Shown: positions 34,347-43,545, numbered from the stretch's first letter. The stretch is DNA of 64,000 nt from Clostridiales bacterium Firm_11 (GCA_001604105.1 LVAQ01000023.1:98858-162857), one strand, 5' to 3'. The notes: generated from the letters alone by a model not told the origin. Numbers and translations are program-made.

Positions 34347-35111
34347 CTATTCGCCCAAGTAGGCCGCAATGACCTTCGGGTCGTGTGAAATCTCCTGGGG
34401 CAACCCCTGCGCGATGATCTCGCCATAATCGATCACCACGATACGCTCGCAAATATTCATGACCAGGCTCATATCATGCTCAATCAGCAAAATGGAGATG
34501 CTAAACTTTTTGCGAATGGTATTGATGCACTCCAAAAGCTCCGCTGTCTCGGTGGGGTTCATACCGGCAGCGGGTTCATCCAGCAGAAGCATTTTGGCGT
34601 TTGTCGCCAGCGCGCGGGCAATCTCCAGCTTGCGCTGCTGCCCATAGGGCAGGTTGCCCGCCATCCAATCTGCTTTGTCCTGCAGGTTAAAAACCGCAAG
34701 CAGTTCCAGCGCTTTCTGACGGATGCTTTCTTCTTCCTTCCAGAAGGATCCCAAACGGAGGATGGAGCTGAGCAGGTTGGATTTCATGTCCTTTGTAAAG
34801 GCGATCAACACGTTCTCCATTACCGTCATTTTCTTGAACAGGCGGATGTTTTGGAATGTGCGCGCAATGCCCGCGGCAACGATTTCATGCGTTTTTTTAC
34901 CGTTCATCAAATGCCCGCCAAGGTAAAATGTGCCTTCGGTGGGCTTATAAACGCCGGTAAAGAGGTTGAATACCGTGGTTTTGCCCGCGCCGTTGGGGCC
35001 GATGAGGCCGACCAGCTCACATTCTTTGATATCGATGGCAAAACCGTGAACAGCGCGCAAACCGCCGAAAGCAATGCCTAAATTCGTTGCTTTTAAAATG
35101 GTTTCAGGCAT
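34347..35111 (-). CDS. livG: Branched-chain amino acid ABC transporter ATPase LivG
   Basis: A 254-residue ABC ATPase with Walker A GPNGAGKTT (38-46), the LivG-type insertion FQNIRLFKKMTV (about 87-98), the variant signature LPYGQQRKLE and Walker B LLLDEPAAG, followed by the H-loop LIEHDMSLV. Typical partner of LivF in the Leu/Ile/Val uptake complex. AAAGGAG is before ATG. Confidence 0.93.
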   Translation of the reverse strand: MPETILKATNLGIAFGGLRAVHGFAIDIKECELVGLIGPNGAGKTTVFNLFTGVYKPTEGTFYLGGHLMNGKKTHEIVAAGIARTFQNIRLFKKMTVMENVLIAFTKDMKSNLLSSILRLGSFWKEEESIRQKALELLAVFNLQDKADWMAGNLPYGQQRKLEIARALATNAKMLLLDEPAAGMNPTETAELLECINTIRKKFSISILLIEHDMSLVMNICERIVVIDYGEIIAQGLPQEISHDPKVIAAYLGE

Positions 35112-35113
35112 GG

Positions 35114-36169
35114 TCAGTTATCTCCTTTCGCTGCGGTTTGCTCCGGCTCAACAGCTTTCTTGCGGCGTTTGGTGAGCAGCTGATACAGCGAGAACTCATA
35201 ACTGCCAAACAAGCCGGTGGGTCGGAACATCATCACGAGGATAAGCATCACCGAGTACACAAGCATGCGGTATTCCGAGAAGGCGCGCAGCGCTTCCGGC
35301 AGTACGGATAGCGTAATGGCCGCTACCACCGCGCCCGTCATGGAACCCATGCCGCCCAGCACAACCATGATTACATACTCTGTGGATTTCAGGAAAGTGA
35401 AATCACTGTGCTGTAGGGTGCCAAGGCCGCGGTGCGCATAAATCGCACCCGCAACGCCCGCAAAAAATGCGGAAAACACAAAGGTGAGCACCTTGTAATA
35501 TGTTGTGTTGAGCCCGGTGCTGCTGGAGGCGATATCATCATCGCGAATCGCCATAATCGCGCGCCCAAACTTGGAGCGCACAAAGGCAATCATAATACCC
35601 ACACATACCATGGTCACCAGCATGATTACGTAAATATCGTTCATGCGCATGATGCCTATCAGCGCCTGTCCAGCCTGCCCGCTCGCCAATCCCTTACCGC
35701 CCGCAAAGGGCAGGTTCTGAATCACCACACGGATGATCTCGCCAAACCCCAGGGTAATGATGGCCAGATAATCGCCCCGCAGGCGAAGCGCCGGGATGCC
35801 TACGATAAGGCCAAAGAGCGCCGCCGCTAATGCGCCGCATAGGATGCCGATGAAAAATTGCAGCATCGGCGAGATGGGCGCCATGGTTTCCGCCTTGATG
35901 GCAAGGCCGATAGCTTTGGTGACCAGTGCCGATGTGTAGGCGCCAACCGCCATAAAGCCGGCGTGCCCCAGGGCAATCTGACCCAAGTATCCCATAACCA
36001 GGTTGAGCGATGTAACCATGATGATGGCAAAACAGCTTTGGATGAAAATACCGCGGATGTAATTGTCCATCATGCCCAGCGAATCGAAAATAAATACGGC
36101 AAGCATCAGCACGCCGACGCCTACAAGGGACACCAGCAGCTTCTTGGTGCGCACTTTTTGATTGTCCAT
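35114..36169 (-). CDS. livM: Branched-chain amino acid ABC permease LivM
   Basis: A 351-residue permease with about ten hydrophobic segments. The N-terminal extended basic part (KVRTKK) leads to a first segment, and the family block GDYLAIITLGFGEIIR is present. ATG 36169 is chosen because AGGTG is six bases upstream; GTG 36178 and ATG 36175 are alternatives. A Lys/Arg-rich C-terminus is cytoplasmic. Confidence 0.92.
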   Translation of the reverse strand: MDNQKVRTKKLLVSLVGVGVLMLAVFIFDSLGMMDNYIRGIFIQSCFAIIMVTSLNLVMGYLGQIALGHAGFMAVGAYTSALVTKAIGLAIKAETMAPISPMLQFFIGILCGALAAALFGLIVGIPALRLRGDYLAIITLGFGEIIRVVIQNLPFAGGKGLASGQAGQALIGIMRMNDIYVIMLVTMVCVGIMIAFVRSKFGRAIMAIRDDDIASSSTGLNTTYYKVLTFVFSAFFAGVAGAIYAHRGLGTLQHSDFTFLKSTEYVIMVVLGGMGSMTGAVVAAITLSVLPEALRAFSEYRMLVYSVMLILVMMFRPTGLFGSYEFSLYQLLTKRRKKAVEPEQTAAKGDN

Positions 36170-36178
36170 GATCATCAC

Positions 36179-37090
36179 CTACACTTTCTCACCGGTATTC
36201 TTGCCCAGGATACCGGCGGGTTTGACCAGCAAAACGACGATCAGGATGCTAAACACAATCGCATCGGAGAAAGCAGAGGTAATAAGCCCGCCGGTAAGCG
36301 GCGCAATGTAGGCCTTGGAAAGGCTTTCCACAATGCCGATCACAAGCCCGCCCAGCATCGCGCCGGGGATGATACCGATGCCGCCCAGCACAGCCGCAAC
36401 AAAGGCTTTCAAACCTAGCATCGAGCCCATCATATTGGTAACCTGATTGTATTGTGCCACATACATCAGCGATGCGATGGCCGCCAGGCCGGAACCGATG
36501 GCAAACGTAATGGTGATGGTACGGTTGACATTGATCCCCATTAACAGAGAGGCATCTTTATCCTCCGATACCGCGCGCATGGCCTGCCCGGTTTTGGTGT
36601 ATTTGACATACAAACTGAGCGCAATCATCACAACCACGCCCAGAATGATGGTGAGCACCGTATTGCCGCTTACGCCAAACACTTGCGGGAGGTCAAAAAT
36701 GGTTTTAACCTGCTTTGGGTTTGCGCCAAACAGCGTTTGCGCCAGGTTTTCCAGAAACAGCGCCATGGCGATGGCCGTAATCAGCGCGGTCATTTTATTT
36801 CCTTTTGCGCGAACAGGGCTGTAAGCCAGCTTCTCCACCAGCACGCCGGTGGTTGCGCAAACCAGAATCGCCGCAAAAACGGAAAGCCACGGGGGCATTC
36901 CTGCGGCAATCATGACTGGTACGGTAAAAAACAGTGCGTACGCCCCAACCATGATAAAATCACCATGCGCGAAATTGATTAGTCTGATAATGCCATATAC
37001 CATGGTGTATCCAAGTGCGATCAGGGCGTATACGCTACCGACGCGTAAGCCGTTGATGATCTGTTGGATAAAAAGCGTTAGCCCATCCAT
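36179..37090 (-). CDS. livH: Branched-chain amino acid ABC permease LivH
   Basis: A 303-residue permease; the opening LTLFIQQIINGLRVGSVYALIALGYTMVYG and FAHGDFIMVGAY are typical. ATG 37090 lies nine bases after GGGAG; ATG 37099 is directly adjacent to it and is less likely. The gene is separated from livJ by about 240 bases that contain a strong hairpin, so it may be expressed at a lower level than livJ. Confidence 0.93.
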   Translation of the reverse strand: MDGLTLFIQQIINGLRVGSVYALIALGYTMVYGIIRLINFAHGDFIMVGAYALFFTVPVMIAAGMPPWLSVFAAILVCATTGVLVEKLAYSPVRAKGNKMTALITAIAMALFLENLAQTLFGANPKQVKTIFDLPQVFGVSGNTVLTIILGVVVMIALSLYVKYTKTGQAMRAVSEDKDASLLMGINVNRTITITFAIGSGLAAIASLMYVAQYNQVTNMMGSMLGLKAFVAAVLGGIGIIPGAMLGGLVIGIVESLSKAYIAPLTGGLITSAFSDAIVFSILIVVLLVKPAGILGKNTGEKV

Positions 37091-37260
37091 GCCAGACATC
37101 TCCCTTCCGATATTGCGTTAACACGGGAACGGTGGCGGCAGGCCACACGCCCAAGGAACCTATGTAAACTACGCCGTAAAAGGCGTAGATACCTGCGCAT
37201 TCACATAAAAAAACCAGGGTTTCCCGCATCGCCTGCCAAGGCGATTCAAAAAGACAAGAC

Positions 37261-37282
37261 GGGGCGGACTTTCGTCCGCCCC
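37261..37282 (-). terminator. Hairpin between livJ and livH
   Basis: Stem GGGGCGGAC / GTCCGCCCC (37261-37269 with 37274-37282), four-base loop, followed in the minus direction by GTCTTGTCTTTTT. A second hairpin CTACGCC/GGCGTAG lies at 37169-37188. Such a structure commonly gives partial termination or 3' protection. Confidence 0.7.
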
Positions 37283-37338
37283 CCTGCCTTGGCGGATAGA
37301 AACGAGGCTCATTCCTATTCGCTTACAACGTGGATCAA

Positions 37339-38478
37339 TTAGATGTAGGCGTAGAACTTGGCAACGCCATCCACATACTCGATCACAGGCGCAGCCTTCT
37401 GCGGCGTGCCGGATTCGTCCAGTGTGAAGGTACCGGTAACACCAGCAAAGCTGATGCCATAGAGCGCTTCGATCACAGCGGCGGTATCATCCGTGCCGGC
37501 AGCTTCGATCGCGTCCCTGAGCATGTAAGCAGCATCATAGCCCAGCGCGGCCAGCGCGGTCAGGCTCTCAGCGCCGAAGGTCTCTGTGTACTTGGCCACA
37601 AAGCCCTGCACGATTTCAGAGGGATCATCGGGCGCATAGTGGTTGGTGTAGAAGCAGCCATTATACAGGCTCTTGTCATCCGTCATGGTGTTCTGGGTGC
37701 CGTCCCAGCCGTCAGCGCCTACGAAGAAGCCGGTGAAGCCCGCTTCACGCGCCTGCGGAACGATGTAGGGGCCGATGGAATCGTAGTAGTAAGGCGCGAA
37801 GATCAGCTCGGCGCCGGAAGCTACGATGTTGGTCAGCTGCGTGGTGTAATCGGTATCGGCCGTGCTGGAAGAGCTTTCGGTCGCAACGATTTCAAGACCC
37901 AGTGTGGCGGCAGCAGCCTTGAAGGCTTCATACAAACCGGAGGAATAGGTGTCGCCAGAAGCATAGAGGATCGCAACTTTCGTAACCCCGAGGTTTACGG
38001 CAACTTTCGCAGCCACATCGCCTTGGAAGGAGTCACGGAAGCAGGCACGGAACACGCCCGTCACGCCATCGGTCACGGTATCAGCCGTAGCGGTGGGGGT
38101 GAGCAGCAGCATGCCCTCGGCATCCGCCAAGGTGGCAAGACCCGCGGTTACGCCGGAGGTCACCGAGCCAATGATGGCCTTTGCGCCTTCGGAAACGAGT
38201 TTGTTGAACGCGTTGGCGCCTTCGGTGGAATCGCCCTTGTCGTCTTCATAAGCGATTACTTCGATGGGGCGGCCGCCCAACACGCCGCCAGCCTCATTGA
38301 TTTCCGCAATGGCAAGCTTAACGCCGTTGGTGGTGGATTCGCCATAGGTGGCAAGGTTGCCGCTGAGGGGGCCGATAACACCGATTTTTACTGGCTCGGC
38401 AGCATTGGCCATGGTCGGCACGAGCAGCGTCGTCAATACCATAACGAGCGCGATGAGAAGAGAGACCTTCCTTTTCAT
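37339..38478 (-). CDS. livJ: Branched-chain amino acid ABC transporter substrate-binding protein LivJ
   Basis: A 379-residue periplasmic-binding-protein-like receptor (Peripla_BP_6). A signal peptide ends at ANA-AEP near residue 27; there is no lipobox Cys, unlike most Gram-positive binding proteins. The mature fold begins KIGVIGPLSG, with GGRPIEVIAYED and AIIGSVTSG blocks, GDTYSSGL and the D-WDGT block for ligand contact. Transports Leu/Ile/Val or small amino acids; exact ligand not determinable. GGAGG lies ten bases before the ATG. First gene of the liv operon. Confidence 0.93.
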   Translation of the reverse strand: MKRKVSLLIALVMVLTTLLVPTMANAAEPVKIGVIGPLSGNLATYGESTTNGVKLAIAEINEAGGVLGGRPIEVIAYEDDKGDSTEGANAFNKLVSEGAKAIIGSVTSGVTAGLATLADAEGMLLLTPTATADTVTDGVTGVFRACFRDSFQGDVAAKVAVNLGVTKVAILYASGDTYSSGLYEAFKAAAATLGLEIVATESSSSTADTDYTTQLTNIVASGAELIFAPYYYDSIGPYIVPQAREAGFTGFFVGADGWDGTQNTMTDDKSLYNGCFYTNHYAPDDPSEIVQGFVAKYTETFGAESLTALAALGYDAAYMLRDAIEAAGTDDTAAVIEALYGISFAGVTGTFTLDESGTPQKAAPVIEYVDGVAKFYAYI

Positions 38479-38532
38479 GCGATAGAACCTCCTTTAGTCT
38501 GGTTTGCCGGGTATAATGCCTGGCAATGAGTA

Positions 38533-38583
38533 AAAGCAATGATAGAGTGGTACGTAGAGTATCAGGCTCAGCATCATTGCTTT
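38533..38583 (-). promoter_or_regulatory. 5'-end hairpin of the livJ leader
   Basis: Perfect 11-base inverted repeat AAAGCAATGAT / ATCATTGCTTT (38533-38543 with 38573-38583) with a 29-base loop, followed in the minus direction by TTTTACTC. It begins one base after the predicted transcription start, so the RNA would open with this structure. Confidence 0.65.
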
Positions 38584-38590
38584 ACCAATT

Positions 38591-38619
38591 ATTTTATGGT
38601 TTAATCACCGTCGTGTCAA
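38591..38619 (-). promoter_or_regulatory. Consensus promoter of livJ
   Basis: Minus strand TTGACA (38619-38614), 17 bases, TAAAAT (38596-38591). Confidence 0.8.
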
Positions 38620-39120
38620 TTCACTTTGAGCAGTTTTTGGACAATAGTACATTAAAAATGCAAGAATGGCTCCTTTGGTATGCAAATCCACATTCCTCCC
38701 TGTTCCCGTAAATCCTTTTGCAACAAGCTTTTTCACGTTCTCATCTTTCACGCCTGAAGGTGCTGCACCCGCTCCATCGGGTGCAAATATCTACTGTTTT
38801 TCGCACTACATGACGCTGCATTCCTCACAATAGTACACCAAAGCAGCATGTGCCATGACTTTTATTTCACACATGGTCATGCCTTTGGGTACCACAATCA
38901 AGCCACAGGCGATGCATAATCGCAAAACCCAAGCTTCATATGTGTCCACAGTACCTATGTTCGCACCGAAAGCCTTGCTGTCAAACAGATGCGACAGTAC
39001 CATGGATCAACCGTGGATGAAAACGACTCCTCACCTCCTGTCGGTTATGTTTTGTATCCCCTGTCCCTTCCTGGCATACACTCCACACCAGCGGTCATGC
39101 TCAGGGTACTGCATAGACGC

Positions 39121-39537
39121 TTACGGGAAAAGGCGTATCACAAAGTAACTCAACACTGCCGTTGCGCCGCTTACCGCACTGCCCCAGATGAGATCAATCA
39201 CGGTGATGAGAATGGGCCAGTCTTTCACGGTGGCAAGGTTGGTCAGGTCATAGGTAGCATAGGTCACCAGCCCAAACAGCAACCCGGGTAAGAGTGCTTT
39301 CAGCCAACTGCCCGCACTGAGCGCTGGGTTGACCACAAACACCATCACACCAACAATGAACAGCATATAAAACACCAGTGCGGCGATAAAATTGGGCTTG
39401 GGCGCCATCAGGTAACCAAGGTGTTCCGCATACAGCCGTTTGGCGATCACCGTAAGCCAAATCAAGTCAATCACCAGAAAAATACCCAGCGCGATGGCAT
39501 AATTGCGCAGATCCGTCCATGTGATGGCAAAGTTCAT
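39121..39537 (-). CDS. DUF2177 membrane protein
   Basis: A 138-residue protein with four membrane segments, recognised as DUF2177 by FLVIDLIWLTVIAKRLY near the start and the later YATYDLTNLATVKDWP and WGSAVSGATA blocks. Function unknown. It starts three bases after the DUF1295 stop and has AAGGAGG upstream, so the two genes and the FakA-DegV fusion form one operon. Confidence 0.85.
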   Translation of the reverse strand: MNFAITWTDLRNYAIALGIFLVIDLIWLTVIAKRLYAEHLGYLMAPKPNFIAALVFYMLFIVGVMVFVVNPALSAGSWLKALLPGLLFGLVTYATYDLTNLATVKDWPILITVIDLIWGSAVSGATAVLSYFVIRLFP

Positions 39538-39540
39538 TGT

Positions 39541-40317
39541 TTACGCCTCCTTATGCTTTTCTTGTTTAGGAAACCAAGGGAAGAAAATACTGGTTTTGGC
39601 TGCATACTGGGCATAGCCCGGGCGGTTTTTCATCGCGCGCTCCAGCATCGGAACCCCCGATACGAACAACAGTAGTAGCGTAATGGTAACAGGGCTGATA
39701 ACGGTAAGCAGCGTAGCGCCTCCGCCGATCGCAATCAGAAAGATACCCCACCACAGCGTAGCTTCCCCAAAATAATTCGGGTGGCGGGTATAACGCCATA
39801 GCCCCTGATCCATGATCTTGCCTTTGTTGGTCGGCTCCTTGAGGAAATGTCGCAACTGCGCATCGCCGATGGCTTCATATCCAAACCCGAGCGCAAAAAT
39901 TACGATCCCCACGCCATAGAGCCACGGATACTTGAGCGGTTGCGCGCCTTCCAGCAGGATCACCGGCAGCGAGATCATCAGCATAAATAGCCCCTGCAAC
40001 ATATATACCTGCAAAAACGCGCGGGGAATCACCCATTTGCCCCAGTCTTTGCGGAAGTTGGCATAGCGAAAATCCTCCGGTTTCCCCAGGTTTCGTTTCA
40101 GAATGTGTGCAAACAGCCGCACGCCCCACAGGGTGATGAGCAGCGTCATGGTGAGCCTGGCCAGCGAGAAAGGCAGGCGAAGCAGCAACATGAGCCACGC
40201 CACCACCACAAAGCCAATCCCCCAGCCGATATCCACCACGCCATTGTTACGCGTAACCGTACCGGCGATGAAAAACAAAAAGAAGTACAGGAAAATGATC
40301 CATGCCGCCAGCATCAT
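39541..40317 (-). CDS. DUF1295/isoprenylcysteine-methyltransferase-like membrane protein
   Basis: A 258-residue protein with about six membrane segments. The C-terminal block [20 protein letters not shown] is the signature of DUF1295 and the related steroid-reductase/ICMT superfamily, in which it binds a nucleotide or SAM. Whether it is a reductase or methyltransferase is not known. ATG 40317 shares ATGA with the stop of the upstream gene (translational coupling) and has GGAGG before it. Confidence 0.87.
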   Translation of the reverse strand: MMLAAWIIFLYFFLFFIAGTVTRNNGVVDIGWGIGFVVVAWLMLLLRLPFSLARLTMTLLITLWGVRLFAHILKRNLGKPEDFRYANFRKDWGKWVIPRAFLQVYMLQGLFMLMISLPVILLEGAQPLKYPWLYGVGIVIFALGFGYEAIGDAQLRHFLKEPTNKGKIMDQGLWRYTRHPNYFGEATLWWGIFLIAIGGGATLLTVISPVTITLLLLFVSGVPMLERAMKNRPGYAQYAAKTSIFFPWFPKQEKHKEA

Positions 40318-42134
40318 AGCGCTTCCTCCCTCCCTTGCGTAAAGCAAACGGCCACCGTACCGGGTCCCGCGTGCAGCGCCACCGCAGCGGAAATTTCCGT
40401 CACAAAAGCGGGTTCCTTCCCAATGATGCGCGTTAACGCGACGCGATATTCCTCCGCCAGCGACGGGTTATCGCCATGTACAATGCTGTAGGCCTGGATA
40501 CCGTGTTTCTGCATCGCCTTACGCACAAGCCTGAAAATCTTCCTGGTAAGCCCGGCTTGGCTGAAAGCCACGCCAAAAGCCGCGCCGTGGCCCTGCTTAT
40601 CCAGCGTCATAATCGGGCGCATGCCCAGTTTCATGCCGATTTTTCCAACGGTGTTGGGTACGCGCCCGCCTCGTACGGCATAGGCAAGAGTGTTTAGGCA
40701 TACGTAGATATGCGTTTGCGGTATCCGCGCTTCCACAGCGGCGACAATCTCATCATGGGTATGCCCTTGGGCAATCAAATCCGCCGCAAGCTTGACCAGC
40801 AGCCCCTGCGCCCCGCTGTTCTGGTGCGTATCAATCACGGTAATCCGCTTCTGGGGTGTGGTAAGCTTCTCTGCTGCCTTCACCAACGCCTGATAGGTTC
40901 CGCTAAGCGGCGCGGCCACGCTGAGCACAATCAGCGAATCAAAATGCGAAAGGCTTTCTGAAAGCGCCGCCTGTATGCGTGCCGGTTCCGGCTGCGCACT
41001 GGTGGGGTATTCATCCGTGCGCTCCATCTCCCTGAAAAGCTGGGTAAGCCGTATGGTGGTCTTATCCAGATACGCATTGCCGCGGGTTAACACCCCCATA
41101 GGGATTCGGTTGATACGGTTCTCCAGCAGGAACGCGTCCGGTATATCCGCAATAGAATCTGTCACCAGTCCGATGCCGCCTGCTTCCCATGTGCGAAGCC
41201 TGCTCTGCAACGCCATGTCATCCGCTTTCTGTTCCAGAATCGTGCCCAGCGCCGCCAGCCTTTCCATCACCAGTTCAGGGGTGTTGGTGTGGATGTGCAC
41301 CTTTAGCCGATCCTCCCGATGGGTGATGATCAGCGAATCGCCCAGCGGGTGGAGCATCTGCTTTACCTGATTTGGGAGGTCTTCCGCTTCGTGCCTGACA
41401 ATGCCGGATGTATCGACCAGCGCCTCCGTGCAATAGCGGAACGCCAGGGATTCATCCTCCGTCAGCAGGGGCAGGGCATCCTCCGCCACAGCTTGTGGCT
41501 GGGTATTCCTTCCCTCCATAAATACGCGGTTCACGCCTTCCAAAAAGCGCACAAACCCAGCCGCGCCAGAATCAACCACATTATGCTTACGCAGTATGCT
41601 TAACTGCGTTTTGGTTCGCTCCAGCGAGATCAACGCGCTTTTATACGCAGCGGAAAACAACGCGCCAAAGCTCGGGAATTGATCGGTATTGCCTTGCAGA
41701 AAGGATGCCCAATCGCGTATTACGCTCATCAGCGTTCCCTCCTGCGGGTTTTCCACAGCGCCATACAAATGCTTGACCGCCGCGTTGGCAACGGTTGCAA
41801 ACTCCTTCACATTCACGTGTTCATAAGACGCGCTTTCCTGCGCAAGCCCGTTTACGTAGGATGCGAAAATAATGCCCGAGTTACCCCGCGCGCCCTCCAG
41901 TGCGGATTGTGATAACGCCTGAAGCATCTGCGCAAAGGAATGCGTTCGCGTCGGCTTTTCCACCATGGCACGCAGGGTTGTGGAAAGATTGGTACCCGTA
42001 TCTCCATCGGCAACGGGAAAAACATTAATCAGGTTCAGATACTTGATATGGACTGCCACCTCTTTTGCGCCGGCCGCGAACCAGTCAAGCACATCGCTAC
42101 CATTGGCATGCTGACCATTGGCTTGTAGTTCCAC
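40314..42134 (-). CDS. FakA-like kinase (DAK2) fused to a DegV/FakB fatty-acid-binding domain
   Basis: A 606-residue two-domain protein. The N-terminal DAK2/FakA domain (1 to about 310) has the nucleotide and Mg2+ loop [11 protein letters not shown] (about 40-50) and the GARGNSGI block; the C-terminal DegV domain (about 320-600) shows [10 protein letters not shown], the SAQPEP motif and the fatty-acid contacts region. In Staphylococcus, FakA phosphorylates fatty acids bound to FakB; the fusion would put both in one chain. The C-terminal FakA_C regulator domain seems shortened. Start is GTG, seven bases after AGGAGG. First gene of an operon with DUF1295 and DUF2177. Confidence 0.9.
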   Translation of the reverse strand: MELQANGQHANGSDVLDWFAAGAKEVAVHIKYLNLINVFPVADGDTGTNLSTTLRAMVEKPTRTHSFAQMLQALSQSALEGARGNSGIIFASYVNGLAQESASYEHVNVKEFATVANAAVKHLYGAVENPQEGTLMSVIRDWASFLQGNTDQFPSFGALFSAAYKSALISLERTKTQLSILRKHNVVDSGAAGFVRFLEGVNRVFMEGRNTQPQAVAEDALPLLTEDESLAFRYCTEALVDTSGIVRHEAEDLPNQVKQMLHPLGDSLIITHREDRLKVHIHTNTPELVMERLAALGTILEQKADDMALQSRLRTWEAGGIGLVTDSIADIPDAFLLENRINRIPMGVLTRGNAYLDKTTIRLTQLFREMERTDEYPTSAQPEPARIQAALSESLSHFDSLIVLSVAAPLSGTYQALVKAAEKLTTPQKRITVIDTHQNSGAQGLLVKLAADLIAQGHTHDEIVAAVEARIPQTHIYVCLNTLAYAVRGGRVPNTVGKIGMKLGMRPIMTLDKQGHGAAFGVAFSQAGLTRKIFRLVRKAMQKHGIQAYSIVHGDNPSLAEEYRVALTRIIGKEPAFVTEISAAVALHAGPGTVAVCFTQGREEAL

Positions 42135-42468
42135 GTAGATTCCTCCTTTGATCGCATGGGGTCATGAATGTATACCATTCAAGTATGCATTAAACATACC
42201 ATCAATCGTTCTCTATGAATCCACTTTGTACATCCATTCACAAAAAAACCGCTTCGGCAGCATAACCGCCTGCTTCCTTGCAGGGTTTACCTGATACAAT
42301 CAATCCGCAACGGATACATCAAACCAAGGGCTTCGTTACATCCGGCGGATGTCGGTCCTTCGTGGGTTTACTTCTAGCAGTCTTATCTCTGTTCATTATA
42401 TTCTTTTACTGCATCTGCGTCAATTCATACAATTAAATAGCAGCGCCAGTGATTTTCCAAAAAACATC
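42135..42468. other. Divergent intergenic region upstream of FakA-DegV and gpx
   Basis: Contains the inverted repeat GTATG-N7-CATAC (42183-42199) with a further TATAC nearby, close to the FakA-DegV start, which may be an operator. No clear minus-strand promoter was found. Confidence 0.4.
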
Positions 42469-42496
42469 TTGACAGCCCTTTTATATTGTGTATAAT
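42469..42496 (+). promoter_or_regulatory. Promoter of gpx-ohrR
   Basis: TTGACA (42469-42474), 16-base spacer, TATAAT (42491-42496); all twelve hexamer bases match. Confidence 0.85.
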
Positions 42497-42505
42497 TTAA
42501 TTGTG
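42491..42505. promoter_or_regulatory. OhrR-type operator on the -10 box
   Basis: TATAATTTAATTGTG matches the Bacillus OhrR box TACAATT-n-AATTGTA at 12 of 14 defined positions. It includes the -10 hexamer and lies upstream of an ohrR gene, so autorepression is likely. Confidence 0.65.
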
Positions 42506-42528
42506 CTCTACTTTTAGGAGGATATGCT

Positions 42529-43002
42529 ATGAGTCTATATGAAATCACGGTAAACAATCGCGATGACGAACCAGTAACCCTTCGCGATTATCAGGGCAAG
42601 GTGCTCTTGATCGTCAACACTGCTACGGGCTGCGGCTTTACCCCACAATATGCCGGGCTCCAGAAACTCTACGATCAATTCCATGACCAAGGGTTTGAAG
42701 TGCTTGATTTCCCCTGTAATCAGTTTGCGGGACAAGCGGAAGGTTCCATCGAAGAAATTCAGCAGTTCTGCACACTTAACTACGGCACGACCTTCCCGCG
42801 TTTTGCCAAGCTGGATGTTAACGGTGAGGATGAATCGCCCCTGTTCACTTTCCTAAAAAAGGAGAAAGGCGGTTTACTGGGCAGTGCAATCAAATGGAAT
42901 TTCACCAAATTCCTGATTGATCGCCAAGGCAATGTTGTCAAACGCTTTGCACCGATGGAAACGCCGGAAAGCATACAAGCTGATATTGAAAAACTGCTGT
43001 AA
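42529..43002 (+). CDS. gpx: Glutathione-peroxidase family peroxidase
   Basis: A 157-residue thioredoxin-fold peroxidase. Peroxidatic Cys35 is in NTATGCGFTPQ (a Cys, not selenocysteine), with FPCNQFAGQ and KWNFTKFL supplying the Gln, Trp and Asn of the catalytic tetrad. Second Cys in PCNQ could form the resolving disulfide, so it probably uses thioredoxin. Reduces organic hydroperoxides. AGGAGG is six bases before the ATG. Co-transcribed with ohrR, 23 bases downstream. Confidence 0.95.
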   Translation: MSLYEITVNNRDDEPVTLRDYQGKVLLIVNTATGCGFTPQYAGLQKLYDQFHDQGFEVLDFPCNQFAGQAEGSIEEIQQFCTLNYGTTFPRFAKLDVNGEDESPLFTFLKKEKGGLLGSAIKWNFTKFLIDRQGNVVKRFAPMETPESIQADIEKLL

Positions 43003-43025
43003 GCGAACCAACAACAAAGGAGGCG

Positions 43026-43463
43026 ATGCCGTTGGGCCATGAGCAATTGCGGCTGAAAAACCAGCTTTGTTTTCCCCTGTATGCCAGCGCAAAGGAGGTT
43101 GTGCGCCAATACACCCCCTTTTTGGAGAAACTGAACCTGACGTACACCCAGTATTTAGCGATGCTGGTGCTTTGGGAACATCAAAGCATGAATGTCAAAA
43201 CCTTAGGCGCCTATTTGTACTTGGATTCCGGCACACTTACGCCCCTGCTCAAAAAACTGGAGCAGCGGGGGTTCATCCGGCGTATTCGGTCGGATGCGGA
43301 CGAACGCAACGTGCTGGTGCAGCTTACCCAAACTGGCATCGAACTGGAAGATACGGCAGCTGATATTCCCCTGGCAATGCGCGACTGCCTCCCGCTTACC
43401 GATGCGGAGGCGGCAACGCTTTACCAGCTGCTCTATAAAGTACTGGCTGCTGACAACCATTGA
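43026..43463 (+). CDS. ohrR: Organic hydroperoxide sensor OhrR (MarR family)
   Basis: A 145-residue winged-helix repressor. LKNQLCFPLYA (10-20) has the sensor Cys15 at the position known from Bacillus OhrR, YTQYLAMLVLWE and LYLDSGTLTPLLKKLE form the DNA-binding region. Oxidation of Cys15 by organic peroxides releases DNA. It probably represses the gpx promoter at the 42491-42505 box. AGGAGG lies two bases before ATG 43026; a TTG six bases further is a possible start. Followed by a bidirectional terminator. Confidence 0.93.
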   Translation: MPLGHEQLRLKNQLCFPLYASAKEVVRQYTPFLEKLNLTYTQYLAMLVLWEHQSMNVKTLGAYLYLDSGTLTPLLKKLEQRGFIRRIRSDADERNVLVQLTQTGIELEDTAADIPLAMRDCLPLTDAEAATLYQLLYKVLAADNH

Positions 43464-43518
43464 GTAACCCCGCCAGCAAGACTTGCGAACGGCCTATGGT
43501 TCAAAATGAAAGCACCAA

Positions 43519-43545
43519 AAAGGGAGCGGACATCCGCTCCCTTTT
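43519..43545. terminator. Bidirectional terminator between ohrR and the dUTPase gene
   Basis: Stem AAAGGGAGCGG / CCGCTCCCTTT (43519-43529 with 43534-43544), four-base loop, followed by TT rightward and preceded by AAAA (TTTTT leftward). Confidence 0.85.

Larger units (their letters stand above)
38479..39120. other. Regulatory and non-coding stretch upstream of livJ
   Basis: Holds the livJ leader with its hairpin (38533-38583) and promoter (38591-38619). The remaining 500 bases contain one weak 65-codon open frame with two CxxC pairs on the minus strand (38806-39003) but without a well-placed ribosome-binding site. Confidence 0.5.

Noticed and set aside
37330..38529. A 399-codon plus-strand open frame opposite livJ
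   Set aside because: Antisense to livJ, which is clear by homology, and without a ribosome-binding site.
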